A stretch of 64,000 nt of DNA from Diploscapter coronatus (lineage: Eukaryota > Nematoda > Chromadorea > Rhabditida > Rhabditidae): positions 5,533,249 through 5,597,248 of the forward strand of contig OZ038423.1 of the NCBI GenBank assembly GCA_964036155.1, read 5' to 3'. Position 1 is the first letter of the stretch; every line of letters begins with the position of its first letter. A program made the translations under genes and the position numbers. Below the pieces are notes generated by a model. The model was not told where the DNA came from and made no database searches. It worked only from the letters and a program-made list of their open reading frames with translations. Positions 10,701 to 21,700 of the stretch are shown here, piece after piece.

Positions 10701-13700
10701 CGCTCAACTCGATAAGCCCTCTCGAATGACATCTAGCATGCCAGGGTTTTGGTAAATTCGAAATCGAGTCCGATATCCCCGGGGTACTTAGGTATCGTAA
10801 CTTATTTTTTCCAAGTGGGATCATAATGGGTATCATACAAAGAGAGTCCGTGGCATCATTTTGCGACCAAATTTGAATAAATTTTCTTTCAAAATTGGCT
10901 TGGTTCACAATTTTTGGGCAACAGTGCTCTTTGGGAGTGAAGTTTTTTTTGAGGTATCTTGACAAAAGTTGCTCAGTTTGACAAACTCTATCGATTAGTA
11001 TATGACACGTTCTTCGTAAGAATCGAGTATGGGGTGGTACCCAAGAAGTTGACCCTCGAGTTTCGAGTTGATTTTTCGTACCTGGGGGTTTTCGACTACG
11101 CTGATGACGAATTTGGCGGTTAAAACTCGATCCGACCACTTGTTCCGCCTGTTCCGGAAGGTCCGCATACGGTAGTTCCATAAAATTTTATTTTCGTTAT
11201 TCGGCATGGCAAAAATTCAACTTTGATATCAAAATGCTCGCAGAGACCAGCTGAACACGATTCTGAAAAGACCTCGTCGAAATGACACCGAATAAGGAAG
11301 TTATGATGAACATAGTGAAACATATGGAAAATGTCATATTAAGTTTTCGCTTGTTTTAATTTTTAATTCTTTAAAAACTCCAGGTTCCGCGAGTTATTTA
11401 TACTGGGAAGTAGCCCAGGTCTTCTAGTTTCTGGAACACTTGACCGTTCTCCCATAGACTGCCCGCTAGAGAAGAAATGTCACTTCTTCGAAGAGTTGTC
11501 ATGACTCATTTTTGCCCAGTTTGATTTGAAAAATTCATATCTTCCATAATTCTAGACCAAATTCGATAATTCTTTTTTTGTTTGATTACTATGGGTATCT
11601 AGTTTATCAGACATCAAAAGATATTTTTTTAATACCGATTTTTACGGAAATGCGCACTTATTTGTGTCATAATTGCACACCTTTCAACCTGTCCTGGGTT
11701 TACGCGTAAATGACGTTGGAAAAATTCGTCCTTCCAATATTTTGTGTAGGATGGCATGATGAACAACTTTGTTTCAGGACCGACCTCGAATTCAAATTGG
11801 TATGAGCTCTAGAATTTTTGAAAGTTCAATAACCAATTATTGCAAAGTGCCGTTTGGACAATAAATTTCAAAAATTCATAGCTTCCTTATTTCTGAACCA
11901 AGTTGAATGATTCTTTTTTTATTTTGTAGATCTTGAGTAGGAGAATAAATTCTAAATATAAAGAAAATTTTTAGAAATTAATTTTGGCGGAAGAAATTAG
12001 CCTAAGTTACCCTATATACCCGTACTGTGTTTACAAGTGTAATGTGAGTTAAAGTTGAAATTTTCAATAAAATCTTGTAGAGCTCTTCAAGTTGATCAAC
12101 TTTTGTTCCAGAACTTATTTTAGAATGTGCACACACAGGGGGATGTGATTTTTTGAAAATTTCTGTCAAAACGGTATTATGCTGAATTTGGCTGTCGAAC
12201 TTCAAAAAATTCTGGAGTCCCAACGGTAATGAATCCAGGGTAGGTTCTGAAACAAAAGTTGTTCGTCATGTCATTCTACGCAACATACTGGAAGGACATA
12301 TTTTTCCAACGCCATTTACCCGTAAACCCAGTACGGGTGTATGAGGTAACTTCGGGTAATTTTTTACCGATAAAATTTATTTCTAAAAAAATTATTTTTA
12401 CTTTCACTTTATTCTCACGCTCAAAACCTACAAAATAAAAAAAGAATCATGGAATTTGGTTTAGAATTATGGGAGTTATGAATTTTTAAAATCAACTTAG
12501 GCAAAAATGAGTCATGACAACTCGTCGAAGAAGTGGCATTTCTTCTCTAGCGGGCAGTCTATAGGGAAACGGTCAAGTGTTCCAGAAACTAGAAGACCTG
12601 GGCTACTTCCCAGTATAAATAACTCACGGAACCTGGGGCTTTTAAAAAATAGAACATTAAAAAAGCGAAAAATCAATATGGCATTTTCCATACGTTTCAC
12701 TATGTTCATCATAACTTCCTTATTCGGTGTCATTTCGACGAGATCTCTCCAGAATCGTGTTCAGTTGGTCTCTGCGATCATTTTGATATCAAATTTTAAT
12801 TTTTCCCATGCCGAATAACGAAAATAGAATTTTTCGGAACTACCGTATGCGGACCTTCCGGAACAGGCGGAACAAGTGGTCGGATCGAGTTTTAACCGCC
12901 AAATTCGTCATCAGCGTAGTCGAAAACCCCCAGGGACAAGAAATCAACTCGAAATTTAAAGGTCGACTTCTTGGGTACCACCCCCCTTTATAAAAAACTC
13001 GATTTTTACGAAGAACGTGTCATATAGTATGAATTTTTTCAGACCTGATTTTGAAATTCGACCTTTGGTCATGGACTAAGCCCGGGCGGAAATTCTGTTT
13101 TTATTGATTGTTGGCCATTTTCCGTTTATTTTTCGAAATTTCAAGTTTCCATTTCCGCCTGGGTCTGACCATGACCCCTTGAGGGTATATACAGTGGCGA
13201 GCAAAAGTTTGTCACATTTTGAAAAATGTTTGCCATTTTGTTCAACATGCACCAAATCGTATGCTATTTGACTGGGATGTGTATTAGTTGACCACCTATG
13301 AGTACAGAAAATATTGACCGAAAATACCGTAGTCTTGCTAAAAACCGAGCATATTTGTTAAATTCATATGTGCAAAAGTTTGTCACATTTTGCATAGTGG
13401 TTGTAAAAGACCTGCTATGCGGGTGATACCCGAAGATATTGAGTCCAAAAATTTATCACGAGTTCCCATGGATATGTACTTGATATCTGCCAAGTTTCAT
13501 CGTTATTTGATTCATAATTACGGAATTACGATTTTTTCCCGGAGACCCTTCTTAACTAAGAAAATAGCAGTAATTGTCGTGTTGTCATCTGAAGACGTAG
13601 CACTATGGAGCACCAGATAAAGTAATCGAGAAAAGAGTTCAAGGAATGCCTTCTCTGATATTTTCTGCGTATTTAGCTCAGAGATTTATAAAGCTATAAA

Positions 13701-15521
13701 AATAACCTGAAACGTTTCAGAAGGATGAAATAGTTTTCCATTGAAATTAGCCCTTTTCCTATATAAATTTGAGATATTTTCCGAAAATATTATTCAACCA
13801 TCCATAACTTTTGATGAGAGCCAATCAAGAAGTGAATATTAAAGTAAAATAAGCAGAAAATATCAGGCAATTCATTCCTTTAATTCTTTTCTCAATTACT
13901 TCATCTGATGTCTCATAGTGACACGTCTTCAGATGACAACACGACAATTACTGCTATTTTCTTAGTTAAGAAGGGTCTCCGGGAAAAAATCGTAATTCCG
14001 TAATTATGAATCAAATAACGATGAAACTTGGCAGATATCAAGTACATATCCATGGGAACTCGTGATAAATTTTTGGACTCAATATCTTCGGGTATCACCC
14101 GCATAGCAGGTCTTTTACAACCACTATGCAAAATGTGACAAACTTTTGCACATATGAATTTAACAAATATGCTCGGTTTTTAGCAAGACTACGGTATTTT
14201 CGGTCAATATTTTCTGTACTCATAGGTGGTCAACTAATACACATCCCAGTCAAATAGCATACGATTTGGTGCATGTTGAACAAAATGGCAAACATTTTTC
14301 AAAACGTGACAAACTTTTGCTCACCACTGTATCTTACAATTATTTAGGCACCCTTAATTTTTCGAACTTTTTATAACAACTCATTTTCTTCCAACAACGC
14401 ACATTGGTTTCACGTTATTTTATTTAAAATTTTGTAAACATGACACGGAAAGGGGAGTATTAACGGTAAATTGCCATGGTAATGAAAATGGATGTGCATC
14501 ATCTTATCATACAGAATAATAGAAAATTACTGTTCTATTTTGCAGTTTTCGCTAATAATTTCGCAATACATTAAAATTTTTGATAAATGAAAAATATTGT
14601 TAACGTCCGAATTAAAGATTCAGTTTTTCATAATAATTTAAGAATGGATGTCAAGAAAAATCAAAGTCCTAACAAGGAGGTGCAGAACAGGGGTTCTTCG
14701 ATTTTGACCATTTTCACATATTTTGTTCAATTTTGGAAAAATTTGGCTGAAGGAGGTTACGCACGGGAAATTTGGCTTAACCGCTGCCTAATTCTGATTA
14801 CCGTAACCCCACTCACTTGCATTCTTTTCCCAAAACGGACTGCACCACGTGAAAGTACTTTCAAAATTGAGCAATACATGTGAAAATCTTCCAAATCAAT
14901 GGATCCTTGTTTCGCACGACTTTGATTTTTCCTAACATTCATTCACTCTCATGTACTTCGCCAGTATCAGAGGAACTGAATGGTAGCCAGCTGTAAGATA
15001 CAATATGCATTGGATAATCACCACTGGCAATACATCTGCAAGTTAGATGATTTAAAAATAATTAGCTCTTGAATACCTGAAGTAAATAGGTTGTCCGGGC
15101 TCTACAACTGTTTCTAAGTCCTGTTCTCTCACAGCAGGATCGATGATTTCCAACTTGATTTTTAATGGAATTTCTGAAAAAGTGCTATTTTCATTATCCA
15201 ATGCTGTTCAACAGATTTGTTTTCTGGTGCCTGATGCGGGTATTAGGTTTTTGTATAGATTTTGATCAAATTTTTGAAAAAAAAACTTTCATCTTCTAAA
15301 AGTTAAATATAGAATAATTCGGGCTGCAAAGCAGCTCCTAGGCAGACAAATAAATGAGTGGCCGCTCACTTGTCTTTCTAGTTATGATGAAAACTTATCA
15401 GCGTTGCTGGATTTATCATACCAGTTAAAAAGAAATGAGTAGCTGCAAACACGAAGACCACCACGGATATAGTTCCGAAAATAAATTGCCCAATCATAGC
15501 CTTTACGCCGCAGACTCTCAT
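4774..15521 (-). CDS. Ig-FN3-FN3-Ig cell-surface protein, possibly IGDB-like; 3' end not found
   Basis: Exons that join in phase: 15422-15521 (start ATG at 15521), 15077-15173, 14957-15035, 10469-10531, 10045-10138, 9894-9994, 8777-8987, 7822-7922, 6501-6653, 6004-6079, 5190-5279, 5060-5145, 4947-5012, tentatively 4774-4826; about 456 residues so far. [20 protein letters not shown] begins an N-terminal hydrophobic segment (signal or anchor). Then follow an Ig domain ([14 protein letters not shown] ... [11 protein letters not shown]), FN3-1 ([14 protein letters not shown] ... [18 protein letters not shown]), FN3-2 ([20 protein letters not shown] ... [19 protein letters not shown]) and a second Ig ([11 protein letters not shown] ... 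[18 protein letters not shown]). The tentative last exon reads [13 protein letters not shown], reminiscent of a nematode DB module. C. elegans IGDB proteins are described as Ig/FN3/DB proteins, so this may be one; that is inference. Intron 5146-5189 has a GC donor. Likely a type I membrane or secreted adhesion/receptor protein. Confidence 0.8.
5490..5690. repeat. Foldback MITE, about 200 bp, inside an intron
   Basis: GTTGACGCACAACTAACTGG at the left pairs with the right end (CAGTTAGTTTGCGCATTAAT). The interior GTGGGTGGAGCTTATTTCCC pairs with an AATAAACGCCGCCCAC stretch. A second, diverged copy of the whole hairpin lies at about 35170-35380. Confidence 0.7.
6680..7800. other. Intron of the Ig/FN3 gene, no gene content
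   Basis: This is the intron between the exons ending at 7822 and starting at 6653. It contains purine-rich GTGAGAAAGTGAGAGACG runs resembling one near 8330 in the next intron, and a 23-base sequence at 7047-7069 that recurs exactly at 38188-38210. Nothing else recognised. Confidence 0.4.
7985..8029 (-). repeat. Helitron-like 3' end, minus orientation
   Basis: Read on the minus strand: hairpin CTGGC-GAA-GCCAG (8029-8017), CTAA, a GGCC-centred stretch, then CTAA followed by T (8-base spacing class). The order hairpin, CTRR, GC-rich stretch, CTRR-T matches the ends at 3009, 15381 and 19721. Confidence 0.35.
8100..8760. other. Intronic sequence, nothing recognised
   Basis: Part of the intron between Ig/FN3 exons 7822-7922 and 8777-8987. 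A plus-strand ORF of 99 codons here has no motif and lies antisense inside an intron. Confidence 0.4.
8990..9890. other. Intron with a small inverted repeat
   Basis: Intron of the Ig/FN3 gene. Near 9745-9865 two arms containing GGAAAAGTAGTAACG and CGTTACTTTTCC form a short foldback. The remainder shows no coding pattern. Confidence 0.4.
10996..13028. repeat. 2-kb composite foldback element
   Basis: The left end (GACACGTTCTTCGTAAGAATC) and right end (TTTACGAAGAACGTGTC) pair, and pairing continues inward in blocks to a centre near 12010, for example TTCGTCATCAGCGTAGTCGA at the right against its complement at about 11100. Sequences such as TTGATCAACTTGAAGAGCTC link the centre to the element at 40336-42012. 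ORFs of 60-176 codons on both strands mirror each other and are not genes. It lies in the 4.4-kb intron of the Ig/FN3 gene. Confidence 0.75.
13192..14329. mobile_element. Palindromic Tc1/mariner-type MITE, 1138 bp
   Basis: It starts CAGTGGCGAGCAAAAGTTTG after TA and ends with the complement CAAACTTTTGCTCACCACTG before TA; the inner arms stay paired almost to the centre (13760). TA flanks and a CAGTG terminus are typical of Tc1/mariner. No transposase is encoded; the identical ORFs at 13390-13620 and 13913-14131 are the two arms. Confidence 0.85.
14630..14945. repeat. Diverged small copy of the TTAA-flanked foldback family
   Basis: GTCAAGAAAAATCAAAGTCC at the left pairs with GACTTTGATTTTTCCTAACA at the right, and both match the ends of the element at 40336-42012. 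Confidence 0.55.
15323..15382 (+). repeat. Helitron-like 3' end
   Basis: Hairpin GCTGC-AAA-GCAGC (15323-15335), CCTAGG, then a GGCC-centred hairpin GAGTGGCCGCTC (15356-15367), a 10-base spacer, CTAG (15378-15381) and T. It lies in intron 1 of the Ig/FN3 gene. Confidence 0.4.
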
Positions 15522-15848
15522 TATGTCGTAATTAGAAATAGGCTAGGCGAATAATATTTCTTCGTTATGGTATCGCATACTGTAGTGAATGGTCTTATGC
15601 AGCCAGCAGATATAGTCAAAATGTGTTCCCTAGTATATTGTTTATCTAAATAATTAGTATTTTTATCAGGTTTGCTCGCTTGTTTGAACTTATTAGGAAT
15701 ATATTCCGACTATCCACGATTATCGCTATCGAGACTCATCATCTTGAGGAGCAGAAAATTTGAAGCAGAATGGTGCAGAATTTTCAATCTCTGATCACTT
15801 TTGATCCAGAGAAATTTACCCTGAAGATTTAATAAAAGACAACATGTG

Positions 15849-18219
15849 CAGGGGTGGGTCGGGGCCGACTTTTAAAAAAAATTCGGAACCGGGATTGGGA
15901 GCAAAACTAAAATTTTTCGCAAGGCCGGGATCGGGATTTAAAACAGATTCTCTGTAATATTCGACGATCTCAAGGAAGAGGTCGGACCAGAAACTTAAAA
16001 TGCGCTTTGAAGGGGTATTTGAGTGTTTTCTACCTATACTCGACCCGGAGAACACGATTTTGGGGCTTTTTCCCAGAATTTTCAAGTCCAGGTTCGGGTA
16101 TCGGGTCTGGGGGTCAAATTTCAAAAGTCAGTCTGATACTCCAAAACCTATATCAGATTGTTCAGTTCGACGATCTGAGTTGAATGGTCAAACATTTTTC
16201 GGATCTGATCTTTCTATCACAACTTACGACTAAAAGCAGTACAAAAATGCCAAAAATACGGGGTCCTTCATAGAAAAGTCAACTTTTCTCATTTCTTTCT
16301 GGATATTACCTCCCAGTTTTTTCACACAATAATCTGCACGTTCCGCTCATTCTAATTCGCTAATTATTTCGAAAAAATAGCGTCAACATTCTATCGAAAA
16401 ATCGGCCCGAAGTTGGACTTGAAAATTTCGAGTTTTCGAATTTTTGAGTTAAACCCCCAAATCATATATCATTCGATAGAGCTCAAAAAACTGAGCAACT
16501 TTTGTCAAGACACCTCGATGAAATTTCCATTCCGAAATGAGATATCCAGGAAAAACTGAAAAACAAGGTATTTTTTCAAAAATTTATTTCTCACCATTGG
16601 TGTGAGTTAATTCGTTTAATTTTGTATTAAAAATGATTCCTGACCCTTAAATTATGATTTTAAATAAAAATTAGGAGGTAATATCTATATTCGGGAACTT
16701 TCCGGTACTGGTTCCGGAGGGTACCAGATCGGTTTTTAAAATATAATCGGGACCAGTCATGCTATATACCATTCGAAAGCCAGTGAAAAACTAAGTATAA
16801 TACCGAAAACCGCTTGAAAAAGGGATTGATGCATCCAGACTTATGATCAAAAACGTTCCCAAGTTTACTCTTCAATTTGACCAATACTTCATTTCCTCAT
16901 AAAAATCTATACACTGGACCATTTTTCAAGCGATTTTCAGCATTACACTTAGTTTTTCACTGGCTTTCGAATGGTATACAACATTATAGGTCTTTCTATC
17001 AAATGGTAACTCACCTCTTAGGGGTCTCGTGGCTCATATGGGTCAAATTAACATTTTAACAAAGACCCATCATGTTATATATCAGATGAAAGCCCTTATC
17101 GAGCTGAGTAATATTCTGAAACCCATTTGAAAAATAGATTAGTTCATCGCCTTTTATGTTCATTTGAAGTTACCCAATTTTTGGTCTTTTTCAACAGGTG
17201 ATTATAATTAATGTAATGATGGTATAATGAAACCACTTGCTGAAATTGATATAAATGGACTCGAATATTACTCTCCAGTCGATTTCGAGTCGATTGATAC
17301 CCATCTTGGTATAGTATCACTCTGGTACCATATGGGTGGTATACCATGGACTCATATGATAACATGATAAGGTGGTAGAACGGTACTCTAGGAAGCAAAA
17401 ATGAAGTATTGCCCTCCAACTGCTATATTCCGAAAGGATCTTTCAATTTGGTTTGATTTTCGAAAAATTATGAACTTTTGAAAATTCTTGTCATTTTCAT
17501 AGTTAGACCCATTCAAACTGCTATACCATGAATACCATAAGAGATAACCATGAGGTGTCCTCACAAAAGTTGCTCAGCTTGATGAGCTCTATCGATCTAT
17601 ATACATTTTGAATTTTTTCAAAGGCATTTTCGAAAATCCGATTTTTCTGGTTCAACTTTGGACCGTTTTTTCGCCCAATTGGTGTATCACAATTCCGGAT
17701 TTTTTTATTCGATTAGAACGAGCAGGACTCGCAGATTATTGTGTGAAAAAACTGGGAGGTAATATCCAGAAAGAGATGAGAAAAGTGGACTTTTTTATTG
17801 AGGATCCCGTATTTTTGGCGTTTTTGCACTGTTTTTAGCCGTAACCTGTAATAGGAAGGTCGGATCCGAAAAATGTTCGTACCATTCGACTCAGCTCGTC
17901 GAACTGAACAATCTGATATAGGTTTTGGAATATTAGAATGACTTTCGAAATTTGACCCCCGGACCCCGGTACTCGAAAGTGGACTTGAAAACTCCGGGAA
18001 AAAGTCCCAAAATCATGTTCTCCAAGTCGAATATAGGTAGAAAACACTCAAATACCCCTCCAGAAGCGAATTTTAAGTTTCTGGTCCGACCTCTTCCTTG
18101 AGATCGTCGAATATTACAGAGAATCTGTTTTAAATTTTTCGGACCACCAGGACGGGATCGGGATCGCCAAAAACACCGAAACTTCCGAATTCGGGACCGG
18201 GACTCCCGGCCCACCCCTG
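15849..18219. mobile_element. 2.37-kb foldback element with CAGGGGTGGG ends (hAT-like)
   Basis: Left end CAGGGGTGGGTCGGG and right end CCCGGCCCACCCCTG; the outer 480 bp or so on each side pair (for example AAACACTCAAATACCCC against GGGGTATTTGAGTGTTTT). The interior 16400-17640 shares sequence with 32290-32680. No transposase frame. No 8-bp target duplication is visible; the right flank is occupied by a SINE. Confidence 0.65.
17265..17600 (+). repeat. Dispersed repeat, direct copy at 32340-32670
   Basis: Both copies contain GGTGGTAGAACGGTACTCTA and CAAAAATGAAGTATTGCCC, followed by ATGAGCTCTATCGAT. The shared block is about 330 bp with scattered substitutions. Confidence 0.7.
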
Positions 18220-18486
18220 GCGGTGTAGCGCAGTGGTTGTGCGTTATCTGCCTACAGCTGGGCCTCAAGTTCGCCCCCCGCTCCTACCCACCCCAAGGGG
18301 GTTAAGAAACATTGGTAGTGGATAAAACCACGAAAAATTTGCCTAAAATCCCTCGGTTGTTGCACACAACAACAGTCTGTCCTCGGGACGGGCCACTAGT
18401 CCTGTGTGGCTAGGATAGGCCGACTGTCCCATTACGGACGGAGGGTAACCGACCCTACCCAATGGGAACAAGACTAGGATTTTTTA
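18220..18486 (+). mobile_element. tRNA-derived SINE
   Basis: The 5' part has an A-box-like GTAGCGCAGTGGTTGTGCG and, 30 bases on, a B-box-like AAGTTCGCCCC. A non-tRNA body with the short palindrome GTTGTTGCACACAACAAC follows, and it ends in a T-run after AAGACTAGGA. It starts directly at the end of the hAT-like foldback. Confidence 0.6.
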
Positions 18487-18725
18487 AAATATATTGCTCT
18501 CATTGAACGTAGATTATATCATAAAATATTCGGCTTTGCTAGTGAAAGTGAATTAGATCTAAGCTTGGATCTAATTATTGACGATAATGAGCGAAAAATA
18601 TAGAAAAATCCTTATCTTCATTTAAAATCATCTTTATGGCATATTTCAGAAGAACAAATTGCGAGATCACAAATTCTCTCCATTTCTGAAGGCGAATTGA
18701 TCATTTTCACAATCTTCTCCTAGCT

Positions 18726-21700
18726 ATGGCGAGTGTCATTATTTCACATTATCGCTTGATTTTAGGGTTAATAAACTTAATGGAAATGCGGAAATCAACA
18801 ATAATAACTCAAGTTCTTGTAACATCTGCTATCATAATGTGTTATCTCTATTTTCAAGCTATCACAAAGAAAGATAAATTGGAAAACGACGAGCAAATTT
18901 CTAATCATGACCATCAATCATCGCCTCAGTGGTCACGCGAAATATATGATCAATGGCACGATTGTGTAATGAAGAATTTAACACACTATAGAGGATATTC
19001 TGAAACGGTAGGCTTAAACAATCTTTAAAATGCGTTTAATTGTGACTGCGACAAGGAAGCGTCTCGGTTTACCTTTACCTTCGAAAAAGTCCGATATCTA
19101 GCAATTTAGTCAAGCTTCAACTCCAAATTCGACCCACAAAGTATAGCTGCTCTAAACCAAAGGGTTTCCGAAGAGAAAATACCTTATTTTATACGCGGAA
19201 TAGACTCACAATGTGACTTTTTCGTGTTGAATTGAATTTTCAATCGGGACCATATGGTTTTGAGCGAAGAGTGGTCGAATTTCAGCAAGTTGCATGTCAT
19301 ATCTATTCATCCTCTCTTCATTCCCACGCTATTTTGAACGAGTTGCAAATTGCAATGCAACTAAATATGAACGTTCCCGAAAAATGAAATAATATTTTTT
19401 CTATACCTTATGACTATTTCACAAAATAAATATTTATTTCAGTTATGGAAAGTCATTAAATTTGTTATAAAAGATTGTGAATATACACTGGAATCGCGGC
19501 TTCTTATAGAGAACTATCAAAATAAAGATGAAACAAAAAGACATATCACACCATTAAATGTATGATTATTAGTTTTACAAGGCTCAAACTACAGTGTTCA
19601 ATTTATAGAATGAGCCATCGGTTATAATAACTCTAGGAGTTGGTCATGATGTCAATTCGGAGATTAGCCTAAAAAATGTAAGCGATTTTATCAAGTCTAA
19701 TGAAACGAGAATATTAGCTACTAGCCGACCTCGGCGGGCCGCGAAGCGGCCCGCCTTCGGCCGTCTAGGGGCTGCGGAGCAGCCCGCGTTTTTTACTTAA
19801 CTGGAGATCCTATTAGCGTAATTTTTGGTTTCCCTTCGTTAGCAGGGATGTTTGCGGTGCGGTGCGCCACTTTACTGCACCGCCAACATCCCTGGTGCAA
19901 ATCAAAGACAATATCAAAACAACAACACCAACACCAAAAAAAAACTTTTTTAAATTATCATACATTGCATTTCTCATTTTCATGTTCATACTCTCACACT
20001 ATCAAAATTTTGAATTTCATAGCTCTTCCTTCCTGAGCATCCCGCTAATTTATATCATTTTCTAAAATCCCTCAAAAATTTAGCAAAAAACTTCAAGTTC
20101 CTTTTCATCCATAAAAATGGAAAGAAATCGACTCACTAAAGGATAAATCACTTCTAATAAGGATAATTGTCCAATTATTTGATCAAACCCAAACAAAACC
20201 TACATGTTGCACACCGCCGGAAAATTACGCATCTTTTGGTGCAAATCCCATCTCAATTGGGTGGTCACATCTCTAGATATAAGCGCGCACAAACAGACAA
20301 ACACATTTTACGAAAATACTAATAGAGTAGATGTGATTTTGAGTTTTCATTTGAGCTTTATATGAAATTTTGAGCCCAAATTTGGTTAGAATTTGGTCTG
20401 GGATTTTCGATCTTGACTTCGACCTTCAATTTGTTTAATTTGAGCTTGAGATATTTTGAATGTTTAAGATTGAACATGGATTTGAATTTTCGAGCCTAAT
20501 ACTTGAATTTGACCTGTTTGAGTTTTAATTTGGATTGTGAATTAAAATTTCAACCTTGATTTTTAAGTCGAATTCGCTTTGTAATTTGAAATATACATGA
20601 GATGTTTATCCAAAAATTTGAACACCTTTAAAAAGTAGCATAATATTGGTGTTTGGATATGTAAATTAGGCAGAAAAAAAACTGAATTATTTTTAAAAAA
20701 TAATATAAAAAATGAACATTTGGCAAAAATAATGAATATTGATCTTTCGGTCCATTATTCATTTTATCTCAACCATAGAAATTATCAGGTTCCATTGAAT
20801 CTCTAATTCCACCTCGACCCTAATAATAATGACCAATTCTTTGTCAAGCCTTTGCCATTATGCATTTCGAATATACGATAAATTACTAATTTTGTCATAT
20901 CTGCATTTGGAATTCCCATCCCCATTGATCCCATTTCTCACTATCTGGAGACCATCTTTAAAAGCCAAGATATGTCGGATAATGACTACCCATTATTTAA
21001 TTTTTCATCAGAGAAGAAACTAACGGTGAAGTCAAAAATATTGAATCGCGATAAAAAAAAAACTACATTGCACACGGGTCACGACTACCCTTCGAACCAT
21101 CTGTGGGTTTCTTTGCCCAGGTATCGAAATCTAAGCTCAGACACACTCAACAATTTTACTAAAAAGGAAAGATGCCAGATTCAGATGCTCCGTACTTGGT
21201 TATCCTTCTCCACCAGTTTTTGTCATTTTCTCACCAAAAAGATGGATTTTATCATTAAAGTTTCAGTGGATAATTTTTGCAAAAGTAATTCATATCATTT
21301 TGGGGGTAACAGAACCCGAACACTACTCACATCACCTTTTACATCTAAACTCTTGCCGCTAACTAGGGAAGCATCTGACCTCGCCCTGGCGATATGAAAA
21401 ACGGATACCACCATCGTGTTCTACGTGAAATTCTGATTCGAAATATGCAAAAATTAGCTGCCGCTAGTAGGGTACCTTCCGCGCTAGGACCCGTTGAAAA
21501 ATTAACACGAACGTCATTGCTCACCTAGGCCGGTCTTAAGGGAAAGAAGACATGAGTAGGGCGGCGCAGTGGTAGTGAGATGGGGATGAGAGTGAAGGGG
21601 TACTATGCCCTATGTGGTTGTATTTTTACTTTTTCAAGAATTGATACCCGAATACTTTTGCAAAAATTATTCCGTCATAATTTTGCATAAATTAGCATGA

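Noticed and set aside
10651..11207. 176-codon minus ORF and overlapping ORFs
   Set aside because: They lie within or next to a foldback arm, mirror the ORF at 12808-12993, and carry no domain; there is no sign of protein-level conservation.
13390..14131. Two ORFs with identical products on opposite strands
   Set aside because: They are the two arms of the palindromic Tc1/mariner-type MITE, not a gene pair.
20972..21397. 141-codon ORF similar to the ORF at 2016-2408
   Set aside because: The similarity is explained by two inverted copies of one repeat; no motif, and both have length-breaking indels.
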